From: JBEEJL01 sp043744215
GTDB taxonomy: Bacteria; Pseudomonadota; Gammaproteobacteria; Burkholderiales; JBEEJL01
Assembly (NCBI GenBank): GCA_043744215.1
Contig: JAYTVC010000083.1
Coordinates: 68,914 to 132,913, forward strand
Length of the DNA: 64,000 nucleotides
Direction: 5' to 3'
Shown: positions 16,663 through 23,962 of the stretch, one piece after another
Layout: every line of letters begins with the position of its first letter
Position numbering within the stretch: the stretch's first letter is position 1
Translations under genes and position numbers: made by a program
The notes under the pieces: generated by a model
What the model saw: only the letters and a program-made list of their open reading frames with translations
Databases searched by the model: none
Told to the model about the DNA's origin: nothing

Positions 16663-17526
16663 TTAACGCACGTACTCATACTCCGCCTTCACCACTCGCC
16701 CCTTCCAATATGGGTAGACGCCCTCTGGAAAAAGCCATTCCGCCACGCCATCGCCGGGCACCTGCATGCCGACGTGTTCTTCGTATTTGCCCACGCGCGC
16801 GCGCCAAGGAGCAAAGCGTTGCTGGCCATCTACTGTGTCGCGGTAACGCTTGGGTAAATAACATTCGGTCACACGGCCTTGCTCATCGAAGTGAAATTCG
16901 ACTGAGACGCTTTCGCCTTGATCGGCAATCGTCGCCAACGCCTTGTTGTCATCAATGGGCGTCCACTTCACACCCGCGCTGGGCAGCAAGGCCGTGGGTA
17001 ACCAGATGGCTTCGCCGAGATAGCGTTCAAACGCGGCACCCGCTAGCGGGAACGGGCCTTTTTGGTCCACCATGGTCACCAGCGAGAGGGCTTTGCCGAG
17101 TATGGCGCCCTGCCCGTCCATGTAGATGTCGCGCACGGCCATGTTCAACCTCGGCAGCATTTGAATGCGCGCATCCCACACGAAACCCGGCGGTTGCACG
17201 GTGTAATGTTGAACGGCCGTCATCGGGCTCCACGCATTCTCGGCTTTACCCATCCTGAATTCACCTTGCCATGTGATCAGCGCGGAGCGGATCATCGGCT
17301 GGCCGTCTTTCAATGCCCAGCGAAAATATTTGACGACCGGAGGCGGCAGATTTTCCAGCTCCTTGAAGTCCACTGTTTTCACGCTGCTCTGCGCGGAGCG
17401 CTGCATCAGCTTTTCCACGAATTGCGCGCTGTTGCTGTTCCAATTTCTGGTTGCGAGCCAAACAGCCAGCGTAAACGCGATGATTACCAAGAGAAGAATG
17501 AACACGACCCATTTCGCCCAGATCAT
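16663..17526 (-). CDS. Membrane-anchored DUF6544-like protein
   Basis: A 287-residue protein with one N-terminal membrane helix (WVVFILLLVIIAFTLAVWLA) and a large soluble domain rich in Trp and aromatic residues (WQGEFRMGKA, GFVWDARIQMLP, FAPWRARVGKYEEH). This pattern resembles the uncharacterised DUF6544 family, often about this size. ATG 17,526 is preferred to a TTG at 17,565. Topology suggests that the domain lies in the periplasm. It precedes the flavodoxin gene in a probable two-gene unit. No function is known to me. Confidence 0.7.
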   Translation of the reverse strand: MIWAKWVVFILLLVIIAFTLAVWLATRNWNSNSAQFVEKLMQRSAQSSVKTVDFKELENLPPPVVKYFRWALKDGQPMIRSALITWQGEFRMGKAENAWSPMTAVQHYTVQPPGFVWDARIQMLPRLNMAVRDIYMDGQGAILGKALSLVTMVDQKGPFPLAGAAFERYLGEAIWLPTALLPSAGVKWTPIDDNKALATIADQGESVSVEFHFDEQGRVTECYLPKRYRDTVDGQQRFAPWRARVGKYEEHVGMQVPGDGVAEWLFPEGVYPYWKGRVVKAEYEYVR

Positions 17527-17640
17527 GATTGAACGGCCTTTCTTCGATTGACAGTTTGTCGGCAAGGGATTGCCGACCTACGATTTCGATTGCGAATTTG
17601 ACGCGCTGGAGTCCCGTTTTAGCGGGAATGTCGATTGGCC

Positions 17641-17730
17641 CGTAGGTCAGGTTGCCGATAGGCTACCTGACAAAAAATTGAAACGAGGTGACAGGCAACG
17701 GCACCAGCATCGCGCGCAACCTGACCTACG
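17641..17730. repeat. 15-bp perfect inverted repeat with 60-bp spacer
   Basis: CGTAGGTCAGGTTGC at 17,641-17,655 is exactly inverted at 17,716-17,730. The right arm overlaps the stop of the formate/nitrite channel gene. A further partial copy (GCTACCTGAC) lies inside at 17,662-17,671. It could form a hairpin in the 3' UTR of the channel operon or be a small mobile palindrome remnant. It lacks a T-run. Confidence 0.7.
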
Positions 17731-18550
17731 TGCGTTTGTCATCAGGAAAGCGATAGATCAGGTAATACACCAGCGCCACCATCACGCTGCCGCCAAACAA
17801 ATTGCCCAACGTAACCGGAAGCAAGTTGTGCGCAAAGCCGAGCCAGCTCACGTCGGCATTCACCGCGCCATAACCCGCGCCGTGCAACAAAATACCGAGG
17901 GGAATGAAATACATGTTGGCGACGCTATGTTCAAACCCTGCGGCGACAAAAGCGGATATGGGAAATACGATGGCGAGGACTTTGTCGGTCACAGTATGCC
18001 CCGCCAGCGCGAGCCACACCGCCAGGCAAACCAGCGCGTTGCACAACACACCCTTGAAAAACGCTTCGGCAAAAGGCATGGCAATCTTGGCCGCGGCGAT
18101 TTTTACATACTGCGCGCCTATCGCACCATTGGCCATATCCGCGTGGTTCGACCACAGCACCAGCAATGCCAAACCGATTGCGCCCACGAAGTTGGATAAA
18201 TAAACGACCAACCAGTTACGCAACAATTCATAAGTGGATATTTTGCGGTCACCCCACGCCATGACCAAAAGATTGTTGCCGGTAAATAACTCTGCGCCTG
18301 CAACAACTACCAACACCAAGCCGAGTGAAAATGTCACGCCGGCCAACAATCGGGCCAATGCAAAACCCAACGTGGCGTCACTGGTGACCAAGGTTGAAAA
18401 CAGCGCGCCGAAGCCGATGAAGGCGCCCGCCAACATGCCCAGTAAAATCAGCGACAACAACGGCAAACGTGCTTTGGCGACGCCTACCGATTCGACACGT
18501 TCGACTATTTGCGCTGGAGAATATGCGTCGGATCCGAAAATTTCGGGCAT
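17726..18550 (-). CDS. Formate/nitrite transporter (FNT) family channel
   Basis: A 274-residue protein with six helices and FNT signatures: GFGALFSTLV in helix 1, AGAELFTGNN before the cytoplasmic loop, KGVLCNALVCLAVWLA, and GFEHSVANMYFIPLGI containing the conserved central His. FNT pentamers pass formate, nitrite or related anions across the inner membrane. In an operon with Hsp20 and CBS proteins and in a nitrite-reducing island, nitrite or formate are both credible cargo. It starts 12 bases after the CBS gene. Confidence 0.93.
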   Translation of the reverse strand: MPEIFGSDAYSPAQIVERVESVGVAKARLPLLSLILLGMLAGAFIGFGALFSTLVTSDATLGFALARLLAGVTFSLGLVLVVVAGAELFTGNNLLVMAWGDRKISTYELLRNWLVVYLSNFVGAIGLALLVLWSNHADMANGAIGAQYVKIAAAKIAMPFAEAFFKGVLCNALVCLAVWLALAGHTVTDKVLAIVFPISAFVAAGFEHSVANMYFIPLGILLHGAGYGAVNADVSWLGFAHNLLPVTLGNLFGGSVMVALVYYLIYRFPDDKRT

Positions 18551-18562
18551 GAATGTGCGCGG

Positions 18563-19012
18563 CTATTTGCGGAACTGCATTTCGCGCCGCTGCTCCCTTG
18601 ACATGAGCTTGTGGATTTCCAACAACTCGTTCGACACTTCGCCGATCAAATCATCCACGGTGACAATGCCCACCAGTGTGCCAGCGGCATCCACGACGGG
18701 CATACGACGGATTCCCTTGAGGCACATGAGCTTGAGTGTGTCGTCACGCTCGTCCAACTCTTCGGCCGTCACCAGATTGCCGATGAGAATGTCGCCGAGC
18801 GTCATTACTTTGGCGTCAAGCCCCATCGCCACCACCTCTACGACTATGTCGCGGTCGGTCACAATGCCGACTGGGATGTGCTGCCCGTCAGTCTCATCGA
18901 CGACAATCACATCACCCACATGCTGGCGGCGCATGAGGTTCGACGCCTCGGTAATGGTGGTGTCGCGCTTGGCGAACACCACATTACGGTTGCATAGGCT
19001 ACCTATCGGCAT
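18563..19012 (-). CDS. Twin CBS-domain protein
   Basis: A 149-residue protein made of two CBS motifs: VFAKRDTTITEASNLMRRQHVGDVIVVD and the second around LKLMCLKGIRRMPVVDAAGTLVGIVTVDDLIGEV. Such stand-alone pairs bind adenine nucleotides and act as energy or redox sensors, and one is part of the lxa-type low-oxygen gene sets. It sits three bases after hsp20 and 12 bases before the channel gene, all on one probable transcript starting at the FNR box at 19,893. Confidence 0.93.
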   Translation of the reverse strand: MPIGSLCNRNVVFAKRDTTITEASNLMRRQHVGDVIVVDETDGQHIPVGIVTDRDIVVEVVAMGLDAKVMTLGDILIGNLVTAEELDERDDTLKLMCLKGIRRMPVVDAAGTLVGIVTVDDLIGEVSNELLEIHKLMSREQRREMQFRK

Positions 19013-19015
19013 GGC

Positions 19016-19444
19016 CTATTGCACCGCAATTTGCTTGGTGCGGCAGGTGACGGTTTTCGGCAGCGTCAGTTCCAGCACTCCGTCGTTATATTTTGCGACG
19101 GCACCTTTTTCATCTACATCATGGGCCAGCGAGAAGGAGCGGGATACGCTGCCGTAATAGCGTTCGCTGTGCACCAGCTTGTCATTCTTTTTCACATCCT
19201 TTTCGCGTTTGGCTTCGGCGCTGATGGATATCTGGTTGCCTTCAACAGACACCTTGATATCTTCTTTTTTCACCCCCGGAATATCGGCATGTACCGTATA
19301 GGTATTGTCGTTTTCCGTTACGTCGATTTTCATTTGCATTTGTATCGGTGACGCCGTTTCAAGTCCCACCGGCTTGAGAAAAAACCCTTTAAGCAGGTCG
19401 TCGAACTTGTCCTGAAACGGGTCAAATAAAGTCAGGTTTGCCAT
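19016..19444 (-). CDS. Hsp20-family small heat-shock protein
   Basis: A 142-residue alpha-crystallin-domain protein: N-terminal arm (MANLTLFDPFQDKFDDLLKG), crystallin core with DIPGVKKEDIKVSVEGNQIS and the GVLELTLPK strand, and a short tail. It holds denaturing proteins without ATP. The ATG at 19,444 has AAGGAG six bases before it, and a GTG three bases earlier is less likely. It is likely induced by anoxia rather than only heat, since the operon has an FNR box 449 bases upstream (ahead of the small gene at 19,826) and no other obvious promoter in between. Confidence 0.95.
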   Translation of the reverse strand: MANLTLFDPFQDKFDDLLKGFFLKPVGLETASPIQMQMKIDVTENDNTYTVHADIPGVKKEDIKVSVEGNQISISAEAKREKDVKKNDKLVHSERYYGSVSRSFSLAHDVDEKGAVAKYNDGVLELTLPKTVTCRTKQIAVQ

Positions 19445-19499
19445 CACAATCTCCTTAATACGCCAGTTGAAAAATTTTTAATAAAATCAATTGTCACCG

Positions 19500-19826
19500 C
19501 TACACATCATCGAACGGCAGGATATGGCCGCCTTCCTGCAATAAATTATCAAGTTCGATTTCGTCGTCATCGCGCTCATGAACAGACTCGACATTGCGCG
19601 GGCGGCCATGGGCAACTTGCATATCCGACGCCTTGCGCCGGTCAGATTCTGCCCATACCGACGGGCTCACACCGGTCGCGCTTTCCAGTTTTGTTTTGCT
19701 CGTGCGAGAGGGTTGTTTCGCGGCCTCGCCTTTTCCCAATTCCGCCTTGGCGTGCACACCTTCCTTAACACGCTTTGATGTGGCAGTAGCCGTGCGCGCA
19801 ATATGTTTATGCATCGGTTTGACCAT
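19500..19826 (-). CDS. Small basic, disordered hypothetical protein
   Basis: A 108-residue hydrophilic protein beginning MVKPMHKHIARTATATSKRV. It has many Lys/Arg/Glu/Ser residues and an acidic end (DDDEIELDNLLQEGGHILPF). No hydrophobic core or known domain is visible. The ATG at 19,826 is preferred to a TTG at 19,844 that lacks a ribosome site. It is the first gene after the FNR box at 19,893 (67 bases), ahead of hsp20, CBS and the FNT channel. Function unknown. Confidence 0.6.
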   Translation of the reverse strand: MVKPMHKHIARTATATSKRVKEGVHAKAELGKGEAAKQPSRTSKTKLESATGVSPSVWAESDRRKASDMQVAHGRPRNVESVHERDDDEIELDNLLQEGGHILPFDDV

Positions 19827-19892
19827 GTTGTCTTCATCCGCCAAACAAATAAATATTACTGTTTCAATATAATCGGGTTCCCCGCAGACCTA

Positions 19893-19906
19893 TTGATCCA
19901 GGTCAA
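19893..19906 (-). promoter_or_regulatory. FNR box of the hsp20-CBS-FNT operon
   Basis: TTGAT-CCAG-GTCAA. A minus-strand class II start would lie near 19,858 and give a 32-base leader before the ATG at 19,826. Confidence 0.82.
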
Positions 19907-20028
19907 ATACGCGTCGGATTCAATGTAAGCGTTTTCTCGGTCGTAGATCGGACAGAAAAAGTTGTGAAGTCAAAATATTGAAACGGCCATGATTTCGAAC
20001 ACATTAAATGGCTACGGGATCGATTGGT

Positions 20029-20042
20029 TTGACTTAAATCAA
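20029..20042 (+). promoter_or_regulatory. FNR box upstream of the FtsH remnant
   Basis: TTGAC-TTAA-ATCAA. A plus-strand class II start would fall near 20,077, 11 bases before the remnant ATG at 20,088. The phosphoribosyltransferase gene at 20,464 may now depend on it. Confidence 0.8.
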
Positions 20043-20087
20043 TCGCTTGAATTTCGCCGCCGCATACACTGAGCCATTGATGCGTCC

Positions 20088-20419
20088 ATGACGTTCGCAA
20101 GCCGATCCACAAAGCGCAGCATGGTGATGCGCTACAGCATGGATGGAAAACTGGGCAACCTGGTGTACGAATCCAATCACACTGGCTTTTCGACACGGTG
20201 ATGCCGAACCCGGGACCGCGTGCCTACTCGGAAGAAACGGCGCGCGAAATCGACTGCGCGTTGCGCCGTATTGTGGACGAGGCGTTCGCGCGCGCCGTGG
20301 AAATTCTTACGCGGCGACGGCAAAGTCTGGAACAAGGCGCGACACGATTGTTGGAAAATGAAACCTTGAGCGAAGACGACTTGAAAAGTCTGCGCGAATC
20401 GCTACCCATCGCGGCATAA
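20088..20419 (+). pseudogene. FtsH C-terminal remnant with frameshift
   Basis: The first frame (20,088-20,201) reads SMVMRYSMDGKLGNLVYESN, matching the FtsH segment after the zinc site. It ends in a TGA that overlaps an ATG in a second frame (20,201-20,419), which reads YSEETAREIDCALRRIVDEA and LLENETLSEDDL, the FtsH C-terminal helices. The AAA ATPase and HEXXH protease parts are missing, so only about the last 110 residues survive. The FNR box 46 bases upstream suggests that an FNR-driven FtsH paralogue once stood here and was deleted internally. Confidence 0.75.
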
Positions 20420-20447
20420 TATAACTATCTGATTATATTGAATATTT
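20420..20447 (-). promoter_or_regulatory. Recurrent AT-rich IHF-like motif (inverted)
   Basis: On the minus strand this reads AAATATTCAATATAATC then AGATAGTTATA, matching the motif at 45,703, 48,762, 55,670 and 61,481 with few changes. It fits the IHF consensus with one mismatch. It lies between the FtsH remnant and the phosphoribosyltransferase gene. Confidence 0.55.
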
Positions 20448-20463
20448 TACACTTTCTCGAATC

Positions 20464-21108
20464 ATGTTATTTGACAACCGCGCCCATGCAGCACAACTTC
20501 TCGCCGATGCTCTCGATGAATATCGCGGCAGCCATCCGCTGGTGCTCGCCATTCCGCGCGGTGCGGTGCCGATGGCAAAAATCATCGCTGAAACTTTAGG
20601 CGGCGAGTTCGATGTGGTGCTCACGCGCAAACTGCGCGCGCCGGGCAACGCGGAATACGCCATCGGCGCCATTGATGAAACCGGTTGGGCTTATCTGTCC
20701 GAGTATGCCGCTGGCGCGGGCGCCACGGCGGACTACATCAAACTCGAAAAGCAAACCCAGCTCGACACCATCAAGCGCCGCCGCACACAATACACGCCGG
20801 TGCGCGCGCCGATTGATCCGCACGACCACATTGTCATCGTGGTCGATGACGGCCTCGCCACCGGTGCCACCATGATCGCCGCGCTGCATTCGCTGCGCGC
20901 GCGCAAACCGAGCCAATTGATTTGCGCCGTGCCGGTCGCGCCGCCCGACACGCTGCAACGGGTCAGGCCCTACGCGGACAGAGTGGTCTGCCTTTCCGCG
21001 CCGGAAAACTTTTACGCTGTTGGTCAGTTTTACCGCGAGTTTTTGCAAGTGGAGGACGAGGAAGTCATCGCCATTTTGCAATCTTCACGGAAAACCGAAG
21101 GCACCTGA
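20464..21108 (+). CDS. Phosphoribosyltransferase of the low-oxygen type
   Basis: A 214-residue protein with the PRPP loop VVDDGLATGATM at about 122-133 and an N-terminal AIPRGAVPMAKIIAETLGGEFDVV typical of the PRTase proteins found in low-oxygen loci, often next to or fused with a dienelactone-hydrolase-like domain. Here that hydrolase is encoded separately at 27,684. The substrate base is unknown in this family. No good ribosome site precedes the ATG, and the 5' region carries the IHF-like motif. Confidence 0.9.
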   Translation: MLFDNRAHAAQLLADALDEYRGSHPLVLAIPRGAVPMAKIIAETLGGEFDVVLTRKLRAPGNAEYAIGAIDETGWAYLSEYAAGAGATADYIKLEKQTQLDTIKRRRTQYTPVRAPIDPHDHIVIVVDDGLATGATMIAALHSLRARKPSQLICAVPVAPPDTLQRVRPYADRVVCLSAPENFYAVGQFYREFLQVEDEEVIAILQSSRKTEGT

Positions 21109-21135
21109 CGGCTCGTCCGTATATTCGATGCTGGT

Positions 21136-21149
21136 TTGATCTCGGTCAA
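21136..21149 (+). promoter_or_regulatory. FNR box upstream of the metal block
   Basis: TTGAT-CTCG-GTCAA. It lies only 37 bases before the ATG at 21,187. A class II start would be near 21,184, so the transcript would be almost leaderless or the protein start may be mis-assigned. Confidence 0.75.
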
Positions 21150-21186
21150 CTCGCGGCGGGAGGTTATCCGCTATAAAGAAATTGTT

Positions 21187-21666
21187 ATGAAAACGCCATT
21201 CCTTTCTTCCTTCAATTTTTACCGGCCAGCGCGACTGGAAGATGCGCGCAAGCGCCTTGCGCAATTCCTGGTTTTGGCCCTGGTGTTGATTTGGTCGGCA
21301 AATGGCGCCGTGCTTTGCTGTAACGCCCTACACGCATTTTCGACGGACGGACACTCGCCGCTCGTGATGGCCGCTGCCGGTGGCAGCCATGATCATCACG
21401 CCGGGCAACCGGACGGCGATCATGACAGCCATGACATCGATAGCGGCGCACCGCCGTCCCATTGTTTGCAGTTGACCGATTTAGGCATCGCGTCGCCTTC
21501 CGCCATTGCGCCTACTTTTTCCAAATTGCAGATGCCCGATGCCGTGATCATCCCGCATCACGAAGCGGTGCAGATCAACTTGCGTCGCAACCTGTTGTCG
21601 TTCGCTATCTACCATCCCCCGCCACGACCGTCCTACTTTCTCCGCTCTTCCCGCCTGCTGATTTGA
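21187..21666 (+). CDS. His-rich membrane-anchored protein of the copper block
   Basis: A 159-residue protein with one hydrophobic segment (FLVLALVLIWSANGAVLCCNAL) followed by a His/Asp-rich stretch (GSHDHHAGQPDGDHDSHD) that looks metal-binding, then a second Cys (SHCLQL) and a basic C-terminal end. The orientation suggests a periplasmic metal-binding domain. It opens a plus-strand run of copper-type genes to 26,303. The family is not recognised. It is probably a metallochaperone or sensor-like accessory protein. Confidence 0.65.
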   Translation: MKTPFLSSFNFYRPARLEDARKRLAQFLVLALVLIWSANGAVLCCNALHAFSTDGHSPLVMAAAGGSHDHHAGQPDGDHDSHDIDSGAPPSHCLQLTDLGIASPSAIAPTFSKLQMPDAVIIPHHEAVQINLRRNLLSFAIYHPPPRPSYFLRSSRLLI

Positions 21667-21822
21667 TCCGCCGTTGTGCTGCCTGGCGGAAGCACGGGTA
21701 GTTGGCGCTTTGCCGGCAGTGCCCGCGAACGAGCATCGTTCAAAAAAATTCCCGCTGTCTCGTTTGAAGCAGAAAACCCGTTCCATCATTTCTTTCATAA
21801 ACATTTACTCAGGAGACCCACC

Positions 21823-22299
21823 ATGAAAACGAGCTTGATTCTCATTTCAATCGCCGCCTTCGCTGCGAGCGGCGTGCCAGCCAGCGCCGACGATGCACAC
21901 CACGCGGACGCGAATCCGCCGATAACCATTGCGCAGGCCAATCCCGCGCCGGCAAAACCGGCCGACGCAGACACGGACAAGCGAATGGCGCAAATGCAGG
22001 AAAACATGAAAAAAATGCAAACGCAGATGGACAAGATTCACCAGAGCAAGGATCCGCAGGAGCGCCAGAAACTTATGCAGGAACATATGCAAAGCATGCA
22101 GGAGCAAATGAAGAACATGCGCGGCATGGGTGGCGGCATGATGATGGGCGGCGGCATGGGCGGTGGTATGGGCGGCGGCATGATGATGGGCGGCGACCCG
22201 AAACGCCGTGAAGACATGATGGAAAAACGCATGGACATGATGCAAATGATGATGGAACAAATGATGCAGCATCAAAGCCAACAGTCACCGGCGAAATAG
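21823..22299 (+). CDS. Met/Gly-rich periplasmic protein
   Basis: A 158-residue protein with a signal peptide (LILISIAAFAASGVPASA), a charged helical middle rich in Met and Gln (MAQMQENMKKMQTQMDKI), a run of MGGG units (about residues 103-125), and a Met-rich end (MDMMQMMMEQMMQHQ). Methionine clusters of this kind bind Cu(I) in proteins such as CopA/CusB/PcoE, which fits the neighbouring CopB-type ATPase. AGGAGA precedes the ATG by about six bases. A related small protein occurs at 28,392. Confidence 0.8.
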   Translation: MKTSLILISIAAFAASGVPASADDAHHADANPPITIAQANPAPAKPADADTDKRMAQMQENMKKMQTQMDKIHQSKDPQERQKLMQEHMQSMQEQMKNMRGMGGGMMMGGGMGGGMGGGMMMGGDPKRREDMMEKRMDMMQMMMEQMMQHQSQQSPAK

Positions 22300-22380
22300 C
22301 CGTTGCGCGAACGGGCCAAAGCGCGCCCGGCACGTTCGCCGTAATTTTGCGTGGCGCGTGACATTGATGAGGAGTCGATC

Positions 22381-22692
22381 ATGGACAAACTGAATCCCTG
22401 GACCGTGGGTTGGGCAACGGCCGTTACATTCATGCTGGTTAACGCAGTGTGCGCGGTGGCGGTAGCGCTGTTTCCCGATTGGACCATCGGTTTCGCCAAC
22501 GCGTGGGCGCACGGGCTTGATTTGACGCTACTGAAATCCACCAAGCCGTTCACGGCAGCAAGCTTTTTGTATGGCCTGCTCGGCGGCGGCGCGACATTTT
22601 TTGCTGTGGGCGTACTGTTCGCGGCCGTTTATAACTACCTGTTGCGCTGGGGCCATCGGGACGAACCGGGGCACGGTCGCCTGGCGCATTAG
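22381..22692 (+). CDS. DUF5676-like small membrane protein
   Basis: A 103-residue protein with two helices (about residues 9-32 and 52-80) and a basic tail (LLRWGHRDEPGHGRLAH). Similar small membrane proteins (DUF5676) commonly stand beside copper-resistance P-type ATPases. GAGGAG sits about seven bases before ATG 22,381. An upstream GTG would add a non-hydrophobic extension without a ribosome site. Its role is unknown, probably metal handling by context. Confidence 0.75.
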   Translation: MDKLNPWTVGWATAVTFMLVNAVCAVAVALFPDWTIGFANAWAHGLDLTLLKSTKPFTAASFLYGLLGGGATFFAVGVLFAAVYNYLLRWGHRDEPGHGRLAH

Positions 22693-22720
22693 CTTGAGTA
22701 AATTATGAAAGGAGAAAATC

Positions 22721-23014
22721 ATGCTTAACAACCTAGAAACGCCTGGCCCCGGCAACGACAACGGCAACCGCAACATAACCCGTATTATTTTTCTGGGGTT
22801 TCTCTTGGTGGCGGGGTTTTTCCTGTTCACTGAGCATAGCGCACACCTGTTTGGTGTATGGCCTTATCTGTTTTTGCTGGCCTGTCCGCTGATGCATAGG
22901 TTCATGCATCACGGGCGCGGCCATCATCACGGCAGATCAGGTGCGCTTGATCAAGGCTCATCTCCAGAGGCCCGCGACAAAATAGAGAAAGGAGGAATTC
23001 GCCATGAACACTGA
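22721..23014 (+). CDS. DUF2933-like His-rich small membrane protein
   Basis: A 97-residue protein with a hydrophobic region (IIFLGFLLVAGFFLFTEHSAHLFG, then YLFLLACPLMHRFMHHG) and a His-rich tail (HHGRGHHHGRSG). This pattern matches the DUF2933 small proteins found in copper/silver resistance islands. AAAGGAG precedes the ATG. Its last 11 bases overlap the next gene, so the two are coupled. The His and Met residues suggest metal binding at the membrane surface. Confidence 0.78.
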   Translation: MLNNLETPGPGNDNGNRNITRIIFLGFLLVAGFFLFTEHSAHLFGVWPYLFLLACPLMHRFMHHGRGHHHGRSGALDQGSSPEARDKIEKGGIRHEH

Positions 23015-23660
23015 TGCCCCCGGTTATGGTCTGTGGCCATTGGTCATTATCAACTCAGCTGTGTTTATTATTTTTGCGTTCAGCTTCGCCAAGCCGCAAA
23101 GCAAACGCGACTGGCGCTCGTTCGGCGCGTTTTCCGCCTTTCTTGTCGCGCTATTCACGGAGATGTACGGCTTTCCCCTCACCATCTACTTGTTGTCCGG
23201 CTGGCTCGCCACTCGTTTCCCCGGCATCAACTTTATGAGCCACGATGCGGGACATTTGCTGGAAATGCTATTCGGCTGGCGCTCTAATCCGCACTTCGGG
23301 CCGTTTCATTTGTTAAGTTTTGTTTTCATTGGCGGCGGATTCTGGCTGCTCGCGTCGGCGTGGCCCGTACTGCACGCGGCGCAACGCGCGCGTCGCTTGG
23401 CGATAACGGGTGCCTATGCGTATGTAAGGCATCCGCAGTATGTCGCATTCGTCCTCATCATGTTCGGCTTCCTGTTGCAGTGGCCGACCATTCTGACACT
23501 CATCATGTTTCCCGTACTGGTTTGGATGTATGTCCGCCTTGCGATCGCCGAAGAACATGATGCCATTGCGGAATTCGGCGACGCGTACACGAAATACGCG
23601 CAAACCACTCCGCGTTTCCTGCCCAGTCGCTTCCTTCAAAAGGAAAGTGATGATCGCTAA
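23004..23660 (+). CDS. ICMT/PEMT-type membrane methyltransferase
   Basis: A 218-residue polytopic protein (five or six helices). The C-terminal portion contains GAYAYVRHPQYVAFVLIMFG and an EEHDAIAEFGDAYTKYAQTTPRFLP stretch, the hallmark of isoprenylcysteine carboxyl-methyltransferase and phospholipid N-methyltransferase families. The bacterial members in copper islands have no proven substrate. It overlaps the upstream DUF2933-like gene by 11 bases and ends about 300 bases before the CopB-type ATPase. Confidence 0.88.
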   Translation: MNTDAPGYGLWPLVIINSAVFIIFAFSFAKPQSKRDWRSFGAFSAFLVALFTEMYGFPLTIYLLSGWLATRFPGINFMSHDAGHLLEMLFGWRSNPHFGPFHLLSFVFIGGGFWLLASAWPVLHAAQRARRLAITGAYAYVRHPQYVAFVLIMFGFLLQWPTILTLIMFPVLVWMYVRLAIAEEHDAIAEFGDAYTKYAQTTPRFLPSRFLQKESDDR

Positions 23661-23723
23661 CATTTAATGGCGCAGGGCATTGAGCCACCAAACTCATGCT
23701 CGTCATCTGCGGCAAGCTTAGAA

Positions 23724-23825
23724 ATGAACGATCAGGGAATTATCATTGCGGGTGGCTATGGCGTCGTTGGGCAGCGTATCGCAGTCGAACTTGCGCCAGA
23801 CTACCATGGACGTGTCAATGGGTAG
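23724..23825 (+). pseudogene. Rossmann-fold (saccharopine dehydrogenase-like) stub
   Basis: The 302-base gap before the P-type ATPase holds a 33-codon frame, MNDQGIIIAGGYGVVGQRIA then VELAPDYHGRV, ending in TAG. GGYGVVGQRIA is a dinucleotide-binding GXGXXG loop as in saccharopine dehydrogenase-like proteins, which normally have 300 or more residues. The rest is absent, so this is the 5' stub of a lost gene. The remaining gap shows no clear signal. Confidence 0.6.
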
Positions 23826-23962
23826 AGCTCGCCAGCTGCGAGCGGGATACCCATTGCGTGGTAGCCGAACGCAAACGAAAGGGTTTGCCGGATGTAACGC
23901 GATTTTTTCCCGCCACTTGCCATGGGCCGGTGGTGACAGGCATCGATACTGAGGACACACAC

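Noticed and set aside
19945..20028. Extra FNR-like boxes in the region before the FtsH remnant
   Set aside because: Only the site at 20,029 matches both half-sites. The others match one half only.
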